From assembly GCA_964459305.1 (NCBI GenBank), contig CAYWNA010000013.1, positions 37,213-101,212 on the forward strand: 64,000 nt of DNA, in the 5' to 3' direction. Positions 62,401 through 64,000 of the stretch are shown piece by piece. Below the pieces are notes generated by a model. The model had not been told where the DNA came from, did no database searches, and saw only the letters and a program-made list of their open reading frames with translations. The DNA comes from CAYWNA01 sp964459305 (GTDB taxonomy: Bacteria > Planctomycetota > Planctomycetia > Pirellulales > Pirellulaceae). Both the position numbers and the translations under genes were made by a program. Numbering within the stretch: the first letter of the stretch is position 1; each line of letters begins with the position of its first letter.

Positions 62401-62427
62401 CTTATACGACCGTGAATAACGCGTCAA
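62401..62427 (-). promoter_or_regulatory. candidate promoter of the leuL-leuA transcript
   Basis: On the minus strand, TTGACG (62427-62422) and TATAAG (62406-62401) are spaced by 15 bases (17 if TAAGCT is the -10). Transcription would start about 30 bases before the leader peptide. It lies just after the LptF/LptG gene. Confidence 0.55.
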
Positions 62428-62441
62428 GCGAAGGCGATCCG

Positions 62442-63632
62442 CTAATACCGGACGATCTTGCGCAGAAGCCAAAGGCCGGCCGCCGCGAGAATCACGTTCC
62501 CCAGCCATACAGCATAGGGCGGCAATTCGCCGCATTTCGCGCGATCGACACCGTACGCCATTAGTGGATAGTAAACGATCAGAATCGGCAAGAAACAAAC
62601 CGCGAAACTGGTCCACAAGTCCGCGTTGCGCATGCGGATGGCCAGCGGAGCACCAACCAGCACAAAGAAAAAGCAACTAAAGCCGTTCGCCCAACGCCGC
62701 CAGGGTTCCGTCTGTAGACGGTGCAGGCGATGGCGAGCGCCCACCAACTGGGCATGTCGCGATTGCCAGTCGGCTGATTTCATGCCCGTTATGTCACCGG
62801 TGAGCATCTGGAATGCAGCTTCGGCGGCAAACTGCTGTTGAAGTTGCTCGATCTCTGTTTGTTGCTTGCGGATCTCCGGGGCAATCTGCCAAAGCGGCAG
62901 ACTCGAAGGACCCTCGGCAATATGGCCTTTGCGAGCCGCTTCGGTCAGCGGAATCTCGTGCGTGATCGTCTTGTTAGGGAATCGCAATGTCACTTCATCG
63001 CCAACTCGGACTTGACCATCGGTCAAAAGGACGTTTAGTACGCCGCCCTCCTGATTTAACTGCAACTCGGCCTCCTCGGCATTCAGCACGATGGGCCGCG
63101 AATCACCCTTGGAATGACAACAGATCATTGGACGGATCAACGTGCGGTCATCCACACGTTTGACGTTGATCGAAAACTGCCGCGTGCTGTACGACCGCTG
63201 CGCACGCAGCATCCCGTAGGCAATCTGTTCGACCGAGTGCAGTACCACACGCTGCATCCCCTTTCGTCCCCATGACACGGCCACGTCGTTAAGCCACACG
63301 GCGACTAGACTCACAAGAAACGCCAGCACGAGTGCCGGAAATACACTTCTCATCGGCGAGATTCCTACGGCCTTCATCGCCGTGATCTCGTTCGATGCGG
63401 ACATCCTTCCGTAGACGCTGCAGGCAGCGAACAGAATCGTTCCGGGCACTGCAAAACGCAAGGCATTCGGCACGGCGTAGGGTACCAGTTTCAGGATCGG
63501 TTCCGGTCCCAACCCCTGCCGAAGTGCCTCCTGGACCAACCCGACAATCAGCATCAACAGGGTCATCCCCGTCAAAGTGACAAGGAAGGCCTTCAGAAGT
63601 TCGCTGGTTACGTAGCGCGTTAACTTGGTCAT
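62442..63632 (-). CDS. LptF/LptG family permease
   Basis: The 396-residue product starts MTKLTRYVTSELLKAFLVTL and has three N-terminal membrane helices, a large periplasmic beta-jellyroll-type domain (about 130-270), and three C-terminal helices ending YAVWLGNVILAAAGLWLLRK. The conserved YGRMSASNEITAMKAVGISP element, which couples to the ATPase in LptF/LptG proteins, is present. A helical insertion (IRKQQTEIEQLQQQFAAEAA) precedes the C-terminal helices. This family moves lipopolysaccharide or lipids to the outer membrane. Whether this is LptF or LptG cannot be told without a partner, and none lies in the window. Confidence 0.9.
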   Translation of the reverse strand: MTKLTRYVTSELLKAFLVTLTGMTLLMLIVGLVQEALRQGLGPEPILKLVPYAVPNALRFAVPGTILFAACSVYGRMSASNEITAMKAVGISPMRSVFPALVLAFLVSLVAVWLNDVAVSWGRKGMQRVVLHSVEQIAYGMLRAQRSYSTRQFSINVKRVDDRTLIRPMICCHSKGDSRPIVLNAEEAELQLNQEGGVLNVLLTDGQVRVGDEVTLRFPNKTITHEIPLTEAARKGHIAEGPSSLPLWQIAPEIRKQQTEIEQLQQQFAAEAAFQMLTGDITGMKSADWQSRHAQLVGARHRLHRLQTEPWRRWANGFSCFFFVLVGAPLAIRMRNADLWTSFAVCFLPILIVYYPLMAYGVDRAKCGELPPYAVWLGNVILAAAGLWLLRKIVRY

Positions 63633-64000
63633 CTGCTTGTGCGCTTGCGGCTACGCGTTTACTGATTGGTGGGAGAGTTCGGATGATACGGCAGACACAA
63701 CGTCCCCAGGCGTGGCCAGCCCGCCCGTGGCGGCCATTGGTCGCCTCCGTCGCGCGAGTTCGGTGGAATTTAGCACGTCACGTATGTTCTTGAAACGACA
63801 GTTTCCACAGCGGTGCTAGCACAGGAACACACTGGCCACCTTGGGCATCGCCAACGCAGCGTCATGCTTCGAACCCAACGTCTTGCGTGCCAACAAACGG
63901 CTGGTTGTAGTAGAATAATCAAACTGCAAGCGGCTTAGGGGTCGGGTGGGGGGCGCCAAAGTTGCTATAGCGTGAATATTGCGATCGTTCGGGTTTTGTT
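63633..64000. other. right-edge region, 368 bp, no gene recognised
   Basis: No complete coding frame is convincing. A GTG at 63972 opens a rightward frame (VNIAIVRVL) cut by the window edge, which could be the start of a gene; too little is visible to say. Confidence 0.4.

Noticed and set aside
63972..64000. Possible rightward gene start (VNIAIVRVL)
   Set aside because: Only nine codons are visible and the ribosome site is weak; kept as a note in the edge region only.

Overview
The window looks like a chromosomal segment of a planctomycete, probably Pirellulales-like. It carries family types that are strongly enriched in that phylum: PVC-type proteins combining a dehydrogenase-like propeller, HEAT repeats and a cytochrome c motif; DUF1080 (3-keto-disaccharide hydrolase) domains; PQQ-like beta-propellers; Tat-exported Gfo/Idh/MocA oxidoreductases; a HzsA-related haem protein; and a kinase/STAND/formylglycine-generating-enzyme fusion. 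GC content is moderately high. Nearly every intergenic gap holds a palindromic repeat of the kind that litters planctomycete genomes. No rRNA, tRNA, CRISPR array, phage or plasmid module was recognised.

Layout. 1-9.5 kb: the start of a DUF1080 protein running off the left edge, an MFS exporter with a small secreted protein, then a two-gene operon of a methyltransferase-like/PQQ-propeller fusion and a LamG glycosidase-like protein, and a lipoprotein. 9.5-12.3 kb: a DedA/VTT membrane protein, a decayed gene, a DUF4160/DUF2442 pair and a small conserved protein. 12.4-16.3 kb: a secreted beta-helix protein, a DUF4380 protein and a small exported protein. 16.7-32.7 kb: a long leftward cluster holding a TIM-barrel glycosidase-like gene, a chimeric remnant of a ceramidase-like gene and an aminotransferase, five Tat-exported DegT/DnrJ/EryC1/StrS aminotransferases, a Tat-exported Gfo/Idh/MocA oxidoreductase, an exported triple-RidA lipoprotein, and an alpha-galactosidase-like gene broken by one TAG. 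A divergent XylR-type regulator (32.9-34.1 kb) faces it. 34.5-47 kb: an alpha-toroid protein, a PVC-type CxxCH protein, a second methyltransferase-like/PQQ fusion and a DUF1080-PVC-cytochrome fusion. 47.3-53.3 kb: a giant kinase-STAND-TPR-FGE protein split by a T8 frameshift. 53.9-60.5 kb: a HzsA-related haem protein, a REP-associated transposase (RAYT) between its palindromes, and two PQQ-like proteins. 60.5-63.6 kb: leuA behind a leucine-rich leader peptide and attenuator, then an LptF/LptG permease.

Most promising system. In the 19-32.7 kb cluster every enzyme needing a tightly bound cofactor (five PLP aminotransferases, one NAD(P) oxidoreductase) carries a twin-arginine signal, while the glycosidase-like proteins and the RidA protein carry Sec or lipoprotein signals. 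RidA proteins destroy reactive enamine/imine intermediates released by PLP enzymes. I infer an exported sugar-modifying pathway: glycosidic release, oxidation to a keto-sugar, PLP-dependent transamination or elimination, and imine clean-up outside the cytoplasm. This is a hypothesis; substrates are unknown.

Second signal. Eleven short arrays of strictly 7-bp units, with different unit sequences, occur in intergenic gaps and at the same three positions inside both methyltransferase-like/PQQ paralogues. They resemble in form the heptameric STRR repeats of cyanobacteria and often occur as inverted pairs bracketing other sequence.
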